This document shows positions 1-13,600 of a stretch of DNA of 64,000 nt, in pieces. Each line of letters begins with the position of its first letter. Position 1 is the first letter of the stretch. The translations under genes and the position numbers were made by a program. The stretch comes from Paramecium sonneborni. Lineage: Eukaryota; Ciliophora; Oligohymenophorea; Peniculida; Parameciidae. Below the pieces are notes generated by a model. The model saw only the letters and a list, made by a program, of their open reading frames with translations, was not told the origin of the DNA and made no database searches. The stretch lies in NCBI GenBank assembly GCA_905182985.1, contig CAJJDN010000141.1, positions 9,312-73,311 on the forward strand, given 5' to 3'.

Positions 1-3000
1 GTATTTCCATCTAAATGTCTAGTAGTTGTTGTACAAGATGTGCAATAATCTGCAGTATTTTAACATGTCAAACATTAAATTAAACATTTTTTACAATTAT
101 TATTTACTCCATCATCATAATATCCATTTAAACATTAGCAAACTCCTGCATTTAATACTCTTAAAGAAGTCGTCATTTCCTAACAAGAATTACAAAATTA
201 AGCACCAAAAGCAAAACAAGTTAAACAGGAATAATGGCATTTTTAACAAACTTCAATTCCAGAATCATAATAAGAATTAGAGCAAGCACATGTAGATAAA
301 ATTGAATTAAATTATCTATTTGATATTTATGAACATGCTTCACAGCTTGTAGATAGAATACTACATTAAGAACATGAATAGTGACATTCTAATTTCATAA
401 ATGTAATATACTTTAACAAATATGATTTGATCCATCATCAAAATAACCTACTTCACATAAACATTATTAATTTATTAGTTTTCTAAAACTATTTGCATTA
501 CAACTCAAACAAATAGTTCCTAATCCTTAGCATGTATTACATCGATAATTGCATTCTTCGATTAATTATTAAATTTTACATTAACAATTTGGATTTCCAT
601 TATCAAAATAATGAGGAATACAATTACAACTATTGTTCTAAAATGTTCTCATTTCACTATCTAAACAAGATGTACATTTTATAGATGTAATTCCATTACA
701 ATTTAAACAAGAGTAATGACAATCTAAATTAGATAGATAATTATAGATTACTTTGACATTCAATTTTAGTTTTACCTTAAACTTAATAACTACTAATAGT
801 TGCTCCATATAATTTTGATTAACATACGCATGTATTTTCTTGTAAGTATCTATCTGATTTACAAGAAATACAATTTTCAGCAGAATTTACACAATTCAAA
901 CAAAGGGGACTGCATGCTTAAAAATTACGTTTATGAATACCTTAACATTCAGATAATCCAACATCAAAGTATTTACTCATACATAAGCATGAGCCTTAAG
1001 AGTCTAATTATCTCATACTCAAAGCATTACAGGAAACACATTAATTTGATTCTTTTCCATTACATGTTAAACAAGTATTATGACAAACTATTATGAATTT
1101 ATTAAAAACATATGCAAATTGGATTGTCAATTTGATCAAATGATTTTGGTGGACAAGAACAAGTTTTGTCAATTCCAAGATCTCTGAAAGAAAAAGCAGG
1201 ACATGATATACAATTATCTATTGTACCACTGCATTCTGCACATCGATATGAACACTCTATTAAATAACATAAGATTTATTACTATAGCACATAATATCAC
1301 CAACTTCTTTTTCCATATATTTATCAAGACAAGCACATTTATTAGCTTTAATTTCTCTGTTGTTACTAATAGCACATGTAATACATTAATCTTCTTCTGG
1401 ACCAAAGCAAGTCATACAAGTATAATAACATGCTATTAATTTAATAATTAATGTTTTTACGAGAACAAAGTATATTACCAACATCGTAATATCCAAAAGG
1501 ACAAATGCATTTAAACATTACTAATTATCGATAAGTAAGATCACAAGTTAAACAGTTATTTTCATAGGTGCCATTACAAGTTAAACAAGTTGAATGGCAT
1601 TCTAAGCATTCTAATTATTAATTATCACTAAAATAATGTGGATCTTTGCATAAGCATTTAAAAGTAGTTTCTTATCTATCAGGCTATCTTGTAGATGGAC
1701 AACTTGTGCATTTATCCTCTCCTGGGATATCACAACCAGAACATGTAAAATCGCAAATATCTAGATTATAGATAATATGATTACATAAACAAATTGCATC
1801 ATCAATACCTGTGTCAATATATGATTTACTACATAAGCACTAATTATCTAGACTCAAATAACGATTAGAAGAGGATTAACAAGAAGTGCAATCTGTGGCT
1901 AATGGTCCTTTACAATCTTGACATGTATAATGACATTCTATAATAGATGACTTAGAAGATGATATTTACTGAAACAATCCTCAGAAATGCCATCATTTCC
2001 ATAACCAGTTCTACAAACACATTTAAGATCATCAGAAACTATTCTATTTTATCCTGCTATGCACATCGTGCAATATTGATTATCTGAATTATCTAATGGT
2101 TAATAACATTTCCAACATCTAGGATGACAAGCTATAAATAAATAATAAATGATATTAAATTACGTAAACAAAGTGTTGTTCCATCATCTTATTTATATTC
2201 AATTGTTTAAATAGTACATATACATTATCCAGCAATAAGTTATTTAAAATATATTTAGATATCTCCGCAATCAGTACAATCTTCATTAGTAGGGCCATTG
2301 CATTAATAACATGATCGATAACATACTAATGATTTTAAAGAAATAACAAATACATTAACAAATTTTATCACTAACCCCAGTATTGTAGGATCCTTTTGAA
2401 CACGCTAATAATTAAATATAAATATTTACTTAAACATTCAGATCCACTTGGTCCTGTACATAGAGCACAATTATCAGTACATGAACCATAATATAAAGCA
2501 AAGTCTCTTAATCCAAACGACTCTGCAAATATAGGTTCATCAAGTGTATTTAAAAATTTTATTTATGCTTAATTGCTATTGTGTTATACTTCATATTCAA
2601 TTCTACCAAACATAGTTTTATATATAGGATTAGAATCACCACAAATCTTAACTGCATAACCTTCAAAAGCCCAAAAATTTCTTTGCCAAATAATATTATC
2701 ATCAATTAAAATTTTACCTATTTCATTATCCCATGAATCCATCTTAGTGAATAATACTTAGAATGTTAATTTGTAATGTGGTGGAATATCATAAAATGTT
2801 TTACTAATGATAGTTCCAGTTCCAGTTTTATTAAATCCTCCAAATAATGGAGCAGCTAAAATATATTATTTATATAATTAACCTCCACACATAGTTGCTT
2901 CTGAAACCCCAGAAATTACATTCCAACCATCAATCTATATTCCATTCATATCCAATGATATCCAACTTGTAGAAATTAATTTCCAAACATAACATTTTAA

Positions 3001-3640
3001 TATTGTATCATTAACTTAACAAATCAAACATCCTTCTGGGCATTTCTAAACTGATATTATGAAATCTCTAAAACCCCAAGATTCCTTATAAATATATATT
3101 AATATATTTTACATTGCTTGCTTCTTAATCTAAATTAGTTGTGAATACAACTACTACTGTAGGTCCACTATGTTAAATATTTAAGTTTAAATTCTCTGTT
3201 ACTTCATTAAAACTTCCCCCTTATCCACATTATTAAACTCCATCACTAGCTGTGTAACTCTTAGTCCACGCTACTTTAAAGTCAACGAAAAGATAAGCAG
3301 TTTCTCCATCCCATTCATCAATTCTATTATTATCATATACTTTTACTTCCAAAATTATACTTGTAAATTTATTTAAGAATGAGGTGGAAGAGAAAATATT
3401 TTCGTTATTGCGATATTTCTCCCATACGCATTATATCCTCCAAATAATCTTGTCCCCATGCATTCTGTAAACTATGCCTATCCACCTATTACTACCCAAT
3501 CTATTATCTATTCAATTATTAATACCATCTGCCTCTTAAAAGCTATTATCAGAAAATGATGTTGATATCTCTTCAGAAATACCATGTATTGCCACCATAT
3601 TATACAAACTAAGGACTAATCCTAAGCTAAATCTAAACAT
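1..3640 (-). CDS. Cysteine-rich furin-like repeat protein, secreted or membrane (3' end off window)
   Basis: No exact function is known. The ATG at 3640 is followed by a hydrophobic signal peptide (MFRFSLGLVLSLYNMVAIHG). A 25-nt GTATT...ATAG intron at 3501-3525 restores the frame. Two copies of a domain follow, with matching segments FGGYNAYGRNIAI and FGGFNKTGTGTII, then LPPH/IPPH, D-WD and GFRDF. From about 2500 down to base 1 the protein consists of furin / growth-factor-receptor-type repeats, for example CYQCNGPTNEDCTDC and CHSTCLTCNGTYENNC. Several further introns of 22-32 nt interrupt the repeats (for example GTTATTTC...ATTAG). The repeats predict disulfide-bonded extracellular modules, as in many ciliate surface proteins. 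The frame slips by one base near 3365, between IFSLPPH and LEVKVYD, with no usable splice sites there. This suggests a sequencing indel or a lesion. The C-terminus lies outside the window. Confidence 0.75.
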
Positions 3641-6600
3641 TTATATAAATTATTTAAAAAGACATATCAGGATACTTTTCCTTATATAATGAACTTTCTA
3701 TTACAGTATTTTATGAATTTAATTTCAAAAGATAATTATGAATAATAAATATATCTAACTCTTAAACCTCCTTTCATACATGACTGACACCTTTTAAATT
3801 AATAAATTATTCTTTTATTTTAACTACATTATATATTTTCTATTATTCATTAACCTTTACTTATTGATATTATAATAATAATAATTCAAATTATTCACAT
3901 CTAACTGATTAATTAATTTAAGCAAAGAGGATATATATAAATACACATCTTTTATTTTAGATGAAATGTTAATAAATTATTATTAAATCTTTATTAATTA
4001 AAAGAGCATCATATTAAACAAAAGACGTATTAAAAATAAATTTATAATTATTATTAATCAAAAATTAATTTTAAATTAGGTGCTCAATTATCTTATATAT
4101 TAAATTTACTCAAATGGATAGTATCCTTTGAATATTACTTTAGTTAGTTAGACTATTAAAATAGAAAAATCATTTTATCTATCAAATTTATTATCAACCC
4201 AAAGAAGATTATTTTTGTTAAATATTTATTTGAAACCATTAAAAAAATACTTAAAAAGACTAGACTATCTAATCAATTCTTATTATCCAGAATAAGTTTA
4301 TAAAAAAGGTTTCTTTACTTTCTCTATAGTTTTATAACTTCATTATAAACAAATATTCGTTTTCATTCTTTATCTTTTTATTGAATTATTGCGAGCTAAA
4401 TTGCATATATGTTTATAATTTACAAAAGACAAGCAATTTCTTTCTTATAAGAAAAGCTTTACTAATTCATATATTATTTATTCATTTGTTTCTGGCAAAA
4501 TTTATTATTAAGTATCAGTTAATTTTACATTAAACTAATTATAGACTATCAAAGTGTGTCTAACTAATAACAAAAATGTTTCTAAAAAACTTAATTAATG
4601 AAATATCAATAACTCTAATAGATTAGAAGCTGAAATTTCGTATTATAAAATATATTCTTTTTTTAGAAAATTTCGATAAAGAATATTTCAAGCAAAGACC
4701 AATTGCACTTACAAAGATTAGAACTAAATTTCGAAATATAAAATTAGAAGATGAATAAACTATATTAATTTATTAAAATTGTATTCCAAGCAAGCAATAT
4801 AATTAATTAAAATTATAAATGAGTTACTAACTTTAAGTAATTTCAAACATGTAATATTCAAGATTAAAAAGGCTTTAGAATTAGATATTGATTAATCTGA
4901 TTGTTTATTATATTAAACTATAAGTTTAAGCAATAATATTATTTGATAATTATTATGATTTATATTGCAGAATTAATGCTGCCTCGATTATCTAACTTTA
5001 GAAAATTATATTTAACTAATTTTTAAAACTTTGAAGAAGCAGCAAAATGTAATGATTATATAATAAAAAATTTCTAAAATGATTGTCTTTTGATCAGAAA
5101 AGTAAGGGTTATGACAATACATATTTTTGCTGAAAATTTAATAATTATCATATTGGAAATCATAGCAAAATTTTAATATTATTTTAAATGATTTTTTTAA
5201 ATCATAAATTTGTTAATAAAAAATATTTCTCATAAATTTATTTTAAAAGTTAGAAATGAGAAGAAATAATAAAATCTAAATAGATTAAGTTCATTGAGAA
5301 GTAGCAAAATATTTTTAATAATAGTTCAATATTAATTAAATTATAAATAACATAATAAATGATTGAGGAAAAAAAAGGGCATTTATATATAATATAAATG
5401 AAAGAAAATTTCGCTGATTTCGATATTTGAATGAGGAAGATTTTAGAAATTATTGTTGATGTAAATCATCAATATTTTGTAATAATAATATAATAAAAAT
5501 ATTCAATTGCTATATAACATATATAATTGCAATTGAGATAAAAGTAATCATACCGTTAATACATTATTTATACAAATATTTGAATATCGGTTTAATCTTA
5601 GATTTATGATTGAGGAAAAATAATAGATTAAATTTATTTCATTGTTTTTCAAAAATTGAGGTGTAAAACTGATGATAATTATGAATAACATAAAAAATAA
5701 TCAGTCTCCTAAGTTAACGTGAAAGGTATTATTCTAACTCAATATAAAACTATTGATTGAACTAGACTCTTAGGTAATTTGTAGATAATTAAACTCATAT
5801 TTGTTATGAAAATCATAAGTTACTTCCTTCAAAGCTTAACACTATTGAAATTGATAGTGATGATATTTTTTTAATTTAATAATTCACTTCCTTGATCAAA
5901 TATTGTATTTAAGAAAGGTTCAATTCAAACTAAGATTTGTGTAGAGATAAAAGAGAGCAAAGGATGATAATCTTAGAAGTAAATTGTAGTGAGCAGGTTC
6001 ATTTTGCAGAAAGTTGATGAACCATGAAGTAAATTGTAATGGAGACTAGCAAACACCTCATTAAGAATAACTAAATTTTGAAAAAGCTACTCTGATAGAG
6101 GAATGAACTGATATAAAAAATGAAATGAATTGATGATGACTACTTTATAAGCAATAGATCAGAATACTGTAAGTAACATTATTTGTATTTCAGAGAGTTT
6201 TATATTTACCTAAACAAGCTCAGGGACTTATTCATGTAATTGATTTCTGTTTTTATTATTTAGAACCTAATATTATTATTTATTTGAATTTTCTATTTAA
6301 ATATGTTAATTATGTTTCCCTGATCCTATAAAATTGGAAAAATAGCTAAATAAGATTTAATTGATTGATTTCATAAATCTGGTACATGAAATACAAATAA
6401 TTCGCATAAATAATGAGATTTCTTTTTTTTATTGTAAATAAGATCCTTTCATATGACATTAGATGTGAATTATTAGTAACTAGGAAATTTATACAAGATT
6501 ATTTTTATCTTTATCTTCATCTCAACCTTTGTTCTTTTAAATTGAGTTATTAAGGTCTGCATATAGTAAACTAAATAGAGTTTATTTTGATACTCAAACT

Positions 6601-7218
6601 ATAATTTCTGAGCTTCAAAGTTTATTTATAATTTTAAATATCGTACTTATTCTAATCATTTTTTATTTAATACTAGTGGTATATTAATATTATTTAAATT
6701 TTATATGATAATTATCAAACCATTATTAATGTCAAATTTATTAAGCCTTTTACCTATTAATTAAATATTCAATTAGATAATTTTTTATGTATTATTTTAC
6801 ATTTGTTAATTGTATCCACAATTAATTTTTTTATAATTAAAAGATAGCCTAAAGGAATTCGATTTAACTACTAGGTTACTCCTAAAAAAGTAGATTAAAT
6901 ACCAATATTGGTTTTCTTGGATTCAACTTAACTATAAATTTCTTGAAGAGATCATTTAATATAAATGATTTAAAAATAATTGGGGAGGAGTACTAAAAAC
7001 TATACTATTTATTGTTATGGGAGAATTAATCTGATATATTAAGATCTAATTATATCAGGTAGTTAACATTTCAATAATAAAAATAAAGAGTTAAGTAAAA
7101 TCAATGGTTAATTTTATAAACTTAATCAGACAGAATTATTATTGGAAATATCAGAGTAAAAATAATTTATGAAAAGTAGTGTTACAAAAGAAAATTAGTT
7201 TAAAGATATATCTGTAAA

Positions 7219-7449
7219 ATGAGGTCTAGATTTGGCAATTACTTTTCTTCGAATAAAAGGATTATAAAAAAATTGGAAAAATTAATTAGGAAAAAAGATG
7301 ATTCTATGTATTCAGAAAAAGATGTTTAGATATAGGAAAAACTTAATAATTAAAAAATTATAACAAAGGAATAAGAATTAATCTATCTAAAAACTTTTTA
7401 TAATAGAAATGATCAATATTAATCTTCAGATATAAGTTTGTTCAAATGA
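7219..7449 (+). CDS. Possible small hypothetical ORF or gene fragment
   Basis: A 76-residue frame starts MRSRFGNYFSSNK and ends at TGA. It is rich in Lys, Glu and Gln, with a short heptad-like stretch (KRIIKKLEKLIRKK). Just before the stop, a second frame opens (MTSNLNIDQLLNKKKRQR) and continues about 50 codons, as if a longer gene had been broken by a frame change. No family is recognised. Frames of this length arise by chance when only TGA stops, so the call is weak. It lies in a gene-poor region with other relics. Confidence 0.22.
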
Positions 7450-8179
7450 CGTCTAACTTAAATATTGATCAACTATTAAATAAAAAGAAAAGGCAAAGAG
7501 CTATTTTTATTCTTTTGATATAAATTTTCAACAAGTTTCCATTAAAAATTATTATTTTAAATCTGTGAATTAAATAAATACATAATCTATATAAATATTA
7601 CTTTAATCATTCTTTAAGGTATTATAAAATATTTAAATTTAACTCAATAAAATTTAATTATTTATCAGCTTTATTTTGATAGAAAATATTAGTCATTTAT
7701 TTTAATATAAAGGAGCTTCTACTAAATGCTCAACTATTACTGTTGAATAAGAAAGTACATTAATAGCATTAATTCTTATTAAAAGCGAAAAATTCTAATA
7801 TATGGTTGTTTATTGTTCATAAAGAACTTTTGAGAAATTGTCATAATTCTCATCCTATTTGATATAGTATTTTACTTTTCAGAATATGAACTTATGATTA
7901 AAATGGAAAAACTTATTAATTTTAAGTAATTTTTTAAAGTTCTGTCAAGTAGAAATAACATTAAAAATAAATAGGTAGAGTTAATAAATTGAGGGGGTAA
8001 GGAGTAAAATAATAAAAATCTTATAGTTGATTAAAATATCTACTTTTACATATTTTACTCAAAGTTTGATTCTTGTAAATCAAGACTGAATACAGGATAT
8101 GATAACTGTTTAAGAAAATTGAACTATCTGTCTATTTAGTTCAATAGTTAAATGTAAATTAATTTTTATTTCGATGATA

Positions 8180-8765
8180 CTTCTAGTAATAATTTCATAT
8201 AATTTTAACATTCAGAATATCAAAGAAGTAAAAAGATTTAATAACCATCTTGAAGACTCTGAGCAAGGAATATTGATCATTTTAAAGATTATGATATCAC
8301 TATCAATCTACCTGTTTTTTTACCATTCCTATAATATTCACCATGATGTTTTATAAGTTAATATTGTATTCTTTTTCAACTCTCTCTTTAAACATTATAT
8401 TCCAACTACCAACTTTTTCACCATTGCTATTATATTCACCTCGATAAATAACTTAGTATTAATCTCAAATATTTTTAGACAAGGCTATCTGTGGTCTAAT
8501 CTTTCTTGAATTACTTCACAATATGACCCTAGACCACTAAAAAAATTTATAAACTTTCTCTCTCTTATATTCAATCTCCCATCTACCAGTTTTATTACCA
8601 TGCATATTATATTCACCATTCTAAATTAATATGTCATGCAATTCTTGTTCCCAAAATTTATCTTGTTAAATGAGATTTTTATTGTAATCTTTGCCCATTT
8701 ATTAGAAACTTCATATTCTAAGGTACCTTCGTGCCATATGAATGGCTATTTTCTAAGCTATAACA
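8180..8765 (-). pseudogene. Relic of a MORN-like repeat gene
   Basis: Three fragments on the minus strand resemble repeat units of the two intact paralogues in this window: NGEYNMHGNKTGRWEIEY, VIYRGEYNSNGEKVGSW and HGEYYRNGKKTGR. A further stretch, SGLGSYCEV, corresponds to the SGGGSYN unit start. The fragments lie in different frames, and no set of GT...AG introns of normal size joins them. The order and roughly 200-nt spacing of units are still visible, so this was once a tandem-repeat gene of the family. I infer decay after duplication. An exon fragment of a divergent live gene cannot be excluded. Confidence 0.55.
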
Positions 8766-9456
8766 AATTGTAAAATAGTAAAATAAATTTTATAATTAAT
8801 TTTTACAAATTGTTCACAAATCTTTAATTAAATATGTTTATCTGATATATATATATAAGAAGAAAATAATATAATATAGTTATCTCTAAATTAAAATTTG
8901 TATAAATAAAGATTACTAATTTCTTTGACACTTTATTTTAAATAGAAGTTTTTATGAAGAATGATAGATTTTATTCTAATAATCGTTTGCTTATTTATTG
9001 TAAAACTAGTTTTATATAAACTATAAAAATCTTGATAAATTGACAAGAAATCCTTATAATAAATAAAGCAATATTTGAAAGCCTACAATAATTTCAGAAT
9101 TTATCATTATCTTTTAATTCAACATTTTGAGCGAATACTGGCAATTATCAATAGAAAAAAAATCAAAGATCTAAATTCCCTATAATTTTTAAATAGATAT
9201 TTCATCTTCATTTATGTTAATTCAATTATAGCTTTTCTAACAATCTGAAAAAACTTAAACTTTTAATTTAATGAAACAGTTTTAATTATCTTAAATGGAT
9301 TATTTGATGTTTTACAAATTATTTAAAATAAGTTTACTGAATACCAAAAGTTAAAAATCAAGCTTTCTTCATTTTATTTAAGAGTGAAAAATAAAGTTAT
9401 AAAAATATTACCATTTAAGTTGTCTTTACTTTCAAAATAATCTTTGATCTTTTTTC

Positions 9457-9630
9457 TCATGCATCTCCGACAAAATAACATCTTCGGAATTTCATCTTTG
9501 TATTTAAAACATTACTACTATGAATATCAGATTCATCAAATTTAGGAAAGTGATATCGTTTTATTTCTTTACATCGATAGAGGCTTTCATTTTATTTGCA
9601 CACTTTTAATTTCTTTATTGTAGAATGGAA
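9457..9630 (-). pseudogene. Short coding-like fragment, hypothetical
   Basis: An open frame of about 57 codons lies between two TGA triplets. It has a protein-like composition: CKQNESLYRCKEIKRYHFP, then KFDESDIHSSN and MKFRRCYF, ending at TGA. There is no early ATG and no confirmed upstream exon, so it may be the 3' end of a decayed gene. Basic and Cys residues are well spread, unlike translated random AT sequence. No domain is recognised. Confidence 0.3.
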
Positions 9631-10659
9631 TCACTTTTTTATATTCATCGTCAGCCGTTGTCGATTAAACTATTAAAGAGCTATTTTGTTCTTATTATTC
9701 TAATTATTTTAAATGATTATTAAAAAACTTTTAAAAAAAATTTATAGTTGCTAATTTTTGGCAATTTTACAATAATTAGAATTTTAAAATGAAAGTTTAC
9801 TATAGATGTTAATATTATTCATAAATAAACTAGTAAATTTAATTATTAATAAGAAAACACAGATTTATTTTGGTAATTTGAAATTTATTTTTGATTAAGC
9901 TTCTGATGATTTTAAATGAATCAAAAATAGTTTAAAATCTTTTTTTTGTAATCTCTGTATTGAATTAAATTTATATTATATTTATAAAATATACATATCG
10001 ATGACCCAATTAAGTCAAAATACTAAATAAACTTAAAAAAAATCATTAAAAATCACTCCAAAGGCAGGGTTATTCTTTAAATAAAAAATATTGACTCAAT
10101 AATAAATAGAATCTTAAAAAAAATATTTAATTTACTCCTAAAATATATGTCTTCAAAAATATGACTACTTTTAAAATTTAATTTCAATTATGTATTTTAA
10201 ATTAATGGTGGAAATACTGAGAATAATGATAATGATAGAAAAAATTTAGTTTTATATGATGGAAGTTAATAAGTAGAGATATTTATTATTAATTTATTTT
10301 TCATTTATCATAGATTATATATTGAGAAATATTTGTAATAAGAAAATAAATTCTAAAATATATAAATAAACTTATATATTAAAACATTTTAGAATTAATT
10401 TGGAGATTTTTTCGTTCTGAAATATGCAAACAGAATGAATAAAAATTTTATTATTTCTAAACTAAATGGCTACATAAATAAAGTTCTAAAAATAGAATTT
10501 CTTAGTTTGCTTTTTTTTAATTTTGTTTTGCTTAAAAACGATAATGATTCAACTAAATTGTTATCTATCAATATTTAAAATAAAAAATAAAAAATTCTTA
10601 CCAAAAAAGCTGATATTATAGTTATTAATAAATTCATTTAAATAGAGAATTTATTAATT

Positions 10660-13600
10660 ATGAGTTTTAGATAAAACAACCCTTCGGAATAATATTAAAG
10701 GTTTATTACCAAACTTCCAACTCAATTTTTTCCAAACCTTATACCTGAAATAATAAGAAAAACATGTAAATAATCCAAAGCTGAAAAGATTGAAGAATAT
10801 GTTTAAATTTTTTAATATTACTTAAAATATTTATTGGGATTAGAAACTGAAGAAAATGAGGAGGAATAATCTCGGGTTGATGAAAATATTTAGGGTTTTG
10901 AAGATCAAAACATTATATTTGACTAACCTGAAGTTATAATTAGGTAATATTTATTATTATAAAGCTTGCCAAACCCAGATTAATTATCTGATGAATTGTA
11001 GATTCCACAAAAGTAATATGAAATATTTGATTAACTTATTCAATCACTCATTCAAGACTAAAAGTCCATTCATGATAAATTATTTTTAAAAGCAATAGAA
11101 ACTGTATTTATTCAATTGTCAGATCGTAAAAACTATTCTGTATATGATCAAAGAACTAGAGTTTTAGAAACAATTACAAGTGATGGAAGAAATGCTTTAA
11201 ATTTATTACGAACTAATAAATAATTATATGAATAAAGTAGTTAACCTTGTTTATTTGTTGAAAACAACAATCATAATGATAATTAAAATGATTTTGTAAT
11301 ATCTTTAAGAGAGATATAATTTAGAAAAACGATAGATTAATTTAGGCAGGTTTTAATTGAAATGGCTTAATAAAGTAATGAGAATATATCGTCAATCATC
11401 TAATCAATTTAAATTGATTATTAAAATATAAAAAAACAATAATTAAAAGCATTTAATCAAGGAGAATATTTAAGATTGATAGAATCACAATGGCATAGAA
11501 CGATTAATGAAACTGCTGATCTTATTACTTTTGTTAGGAACATATTAATTATTTAATTATCAAGAAAAGGATTTATAATTAAATCTAATTTATCTTAAGA
11601 TGGATCTAAAATATATCTATAGCTTTATATGTCTGAATAAATGTTGGAAATAGCTGCTTAAAATTTTTAAATTTACAAAAAATTATCTTTTTCTTTTTCA
11701 GATTTATTTTCTCTAGAACCAGTTGATAAATAATATCGGCCTTTACGTTTAAATGGAAGATTATGGAAACCTGATGAATATCATACTTCTTCGTATATCT
11801 AATATTTAAGACCATTAATTATTGAGTAAATTATGCAAATAAATTTTAAGAGATTAGCCAGAGATGTAGGATAGAGTAGAATTAATAATGAATTATTTGA
11901 ATATGGAAAAATAAATTTATATGGAGATCAAGATGGTCCGACTGATGATGAATGGACAGCATTTTATATTTATTTAGTACATCTAAATAAATAGATTTAA
12001 ATCTAAAGAAAAAAATATCTTATAGATAGTGATATTGCTTTAATATTAAATAAATAAAAAAGTGTAGAAGAATTGTTTGCCTTAAGAACTAAATAAAATA
12101 CAAAAAAATATTTTGAATTTAAGGAAGATGAATAAGAAGAGATTAAGCTTCTTTTTGAAAAAATTAAAGAGTTGAAGGATCTATCAAATAAAATTAAAGT
12201 ATCAAAAAAACTTCCAATTATTAAAAAAGTTAAACTTTTTAAATAATAATAACTTGCATTCAATTATTATTTAATTTTTTAAGAGGCTTTAAAAGTAGCC
12301 AATAGCTCTGTAACATAATTAAAAACTATTTGGGATAGATATAATTAGTAACCATTTGAACTATATATTCCATATCATTTCCATCAAAATTCTATTTCTT
12401 ATAAAAATATAGCCTTTTCTTAAATCAAATGGACTAGGTATATATCAAATGAAAATAATCAAATAACTTTGTTTCCTATTATTGAAAGGCTAAAGTTAGC
12501 ATAATTAATTATTTCAAAAACAGTTCATTTAGAAGAATTAATAAACCTTAAATTTGTAAATTCTATTTATTGTTTACATAATAATTATGAATTATATGGA
12601 TCATGTAAAAATCAATAATAAGATTTAAATTCTGAAAGTTAATTTTATGAATAATAAATTTATGATTTATCTGGAAAATGGAATCTAAATTATTTATATC
12701 CATGGCAAATGCCAATTAATTAAATTTGTGTTTATTTTGGAGAAAAAATTGGATTGTACTTTTACTTTACATAATATTATATCAAATATTCTACAGTTAT
12801 AGCTGCATTAGGAGTATTTAGTAGTTTACTTATTTAAACTACTTAATTAGAAAATCAAAGTAATGCCATCATTATTTAAAGTATATTTTCTATTATAAAT
12901 ATCAATTTTAATTGTCTTATCACAGATTATTGGAATTCCGCTTAATTATTGTTTAAATTTTAAAATAGTTAAAATATAAATTTGAAAAATGATCTAATTA
13001 GAAGTTCTTTTAGAGGAGATTAAATAAGATCGATATCAACAGATCTATTAAATTCAACTGGTACTATTCACTTTCATTTTTTTTAGAGAATAAGTGTTAC
13101 TATTTTTGTTCTCTTTTTGATATTTGGATCTGATATCTGTATAACAATAGGGCTTTATTTTTTTAATTTGTATCTTGAAAGCAAATTTAAGAATTCAGGA
13201 ATCTTTTTATAAAATTTTGAAATAATAATAACAGCTTGTTTGAATTATATTATTCAAATTATTGTAGAACAATATTATGAATCAATTGCAATAATGTTAA
13301 CTGATTTTGAGAATTTTTAAACATTAGAACATTATGAAAATAGTTATTGCTTAAAAAAATATTCTTTAAAATGCTTTTTTTAATTATTTCCATTAATGAT
13401 GTTATGTTTTATGGATGGTTAATTAAATCTAAAATGTTCTAATAATAATTGTTTAGATTAGGCAATATATTTTTTTGGAACTTCAGTGTTTTTCATACTT
13501 TTTGATCAGATAATAAAGGTAGTAAGAATTATGATTCATCATAAAAAAAGAGTTTAAAATTTAAAAGAAAAAAATCATTTAAGTTTCAATTTATAAATAT

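Larger units (their letters stand above)
3641..10659. other. Gene-poor AT-rich stretch with scattered relics
   Basis: Seven kilobases without a convincing intact gene. Reading with TGA as the only stop gives only short or frame-broken stretches. Three are listed separately: an open frame at 7219-7449, MORN-like fragments at 8180-8765 and a Cys-containing fragment at 9457-9630. A frame at about 3964-4384 (+) stays open for 140 codons but lacks an early ATG and has an AT-random composition. A short direct repeat (core GAAGTAAATTGTA) occurs near 5979 and 6028. The first few hundred bases probably hold the promoter of the leftward gene. The rest shows nothing I can name. Confidence 0.5.

Noticed and set aside
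3964..4384. 140-codon plus-strand frame
   Set aside because: No early ATG and an amino-acid make-up (Ile, Phe, Leu, Lys, Tyr) expected of random AT-rich sequence when only TGA stops.
8174..8356. 60-residue plus-strand frame
   Set aside because: It lies antisense to the MORN-like relic and has no features of its own.
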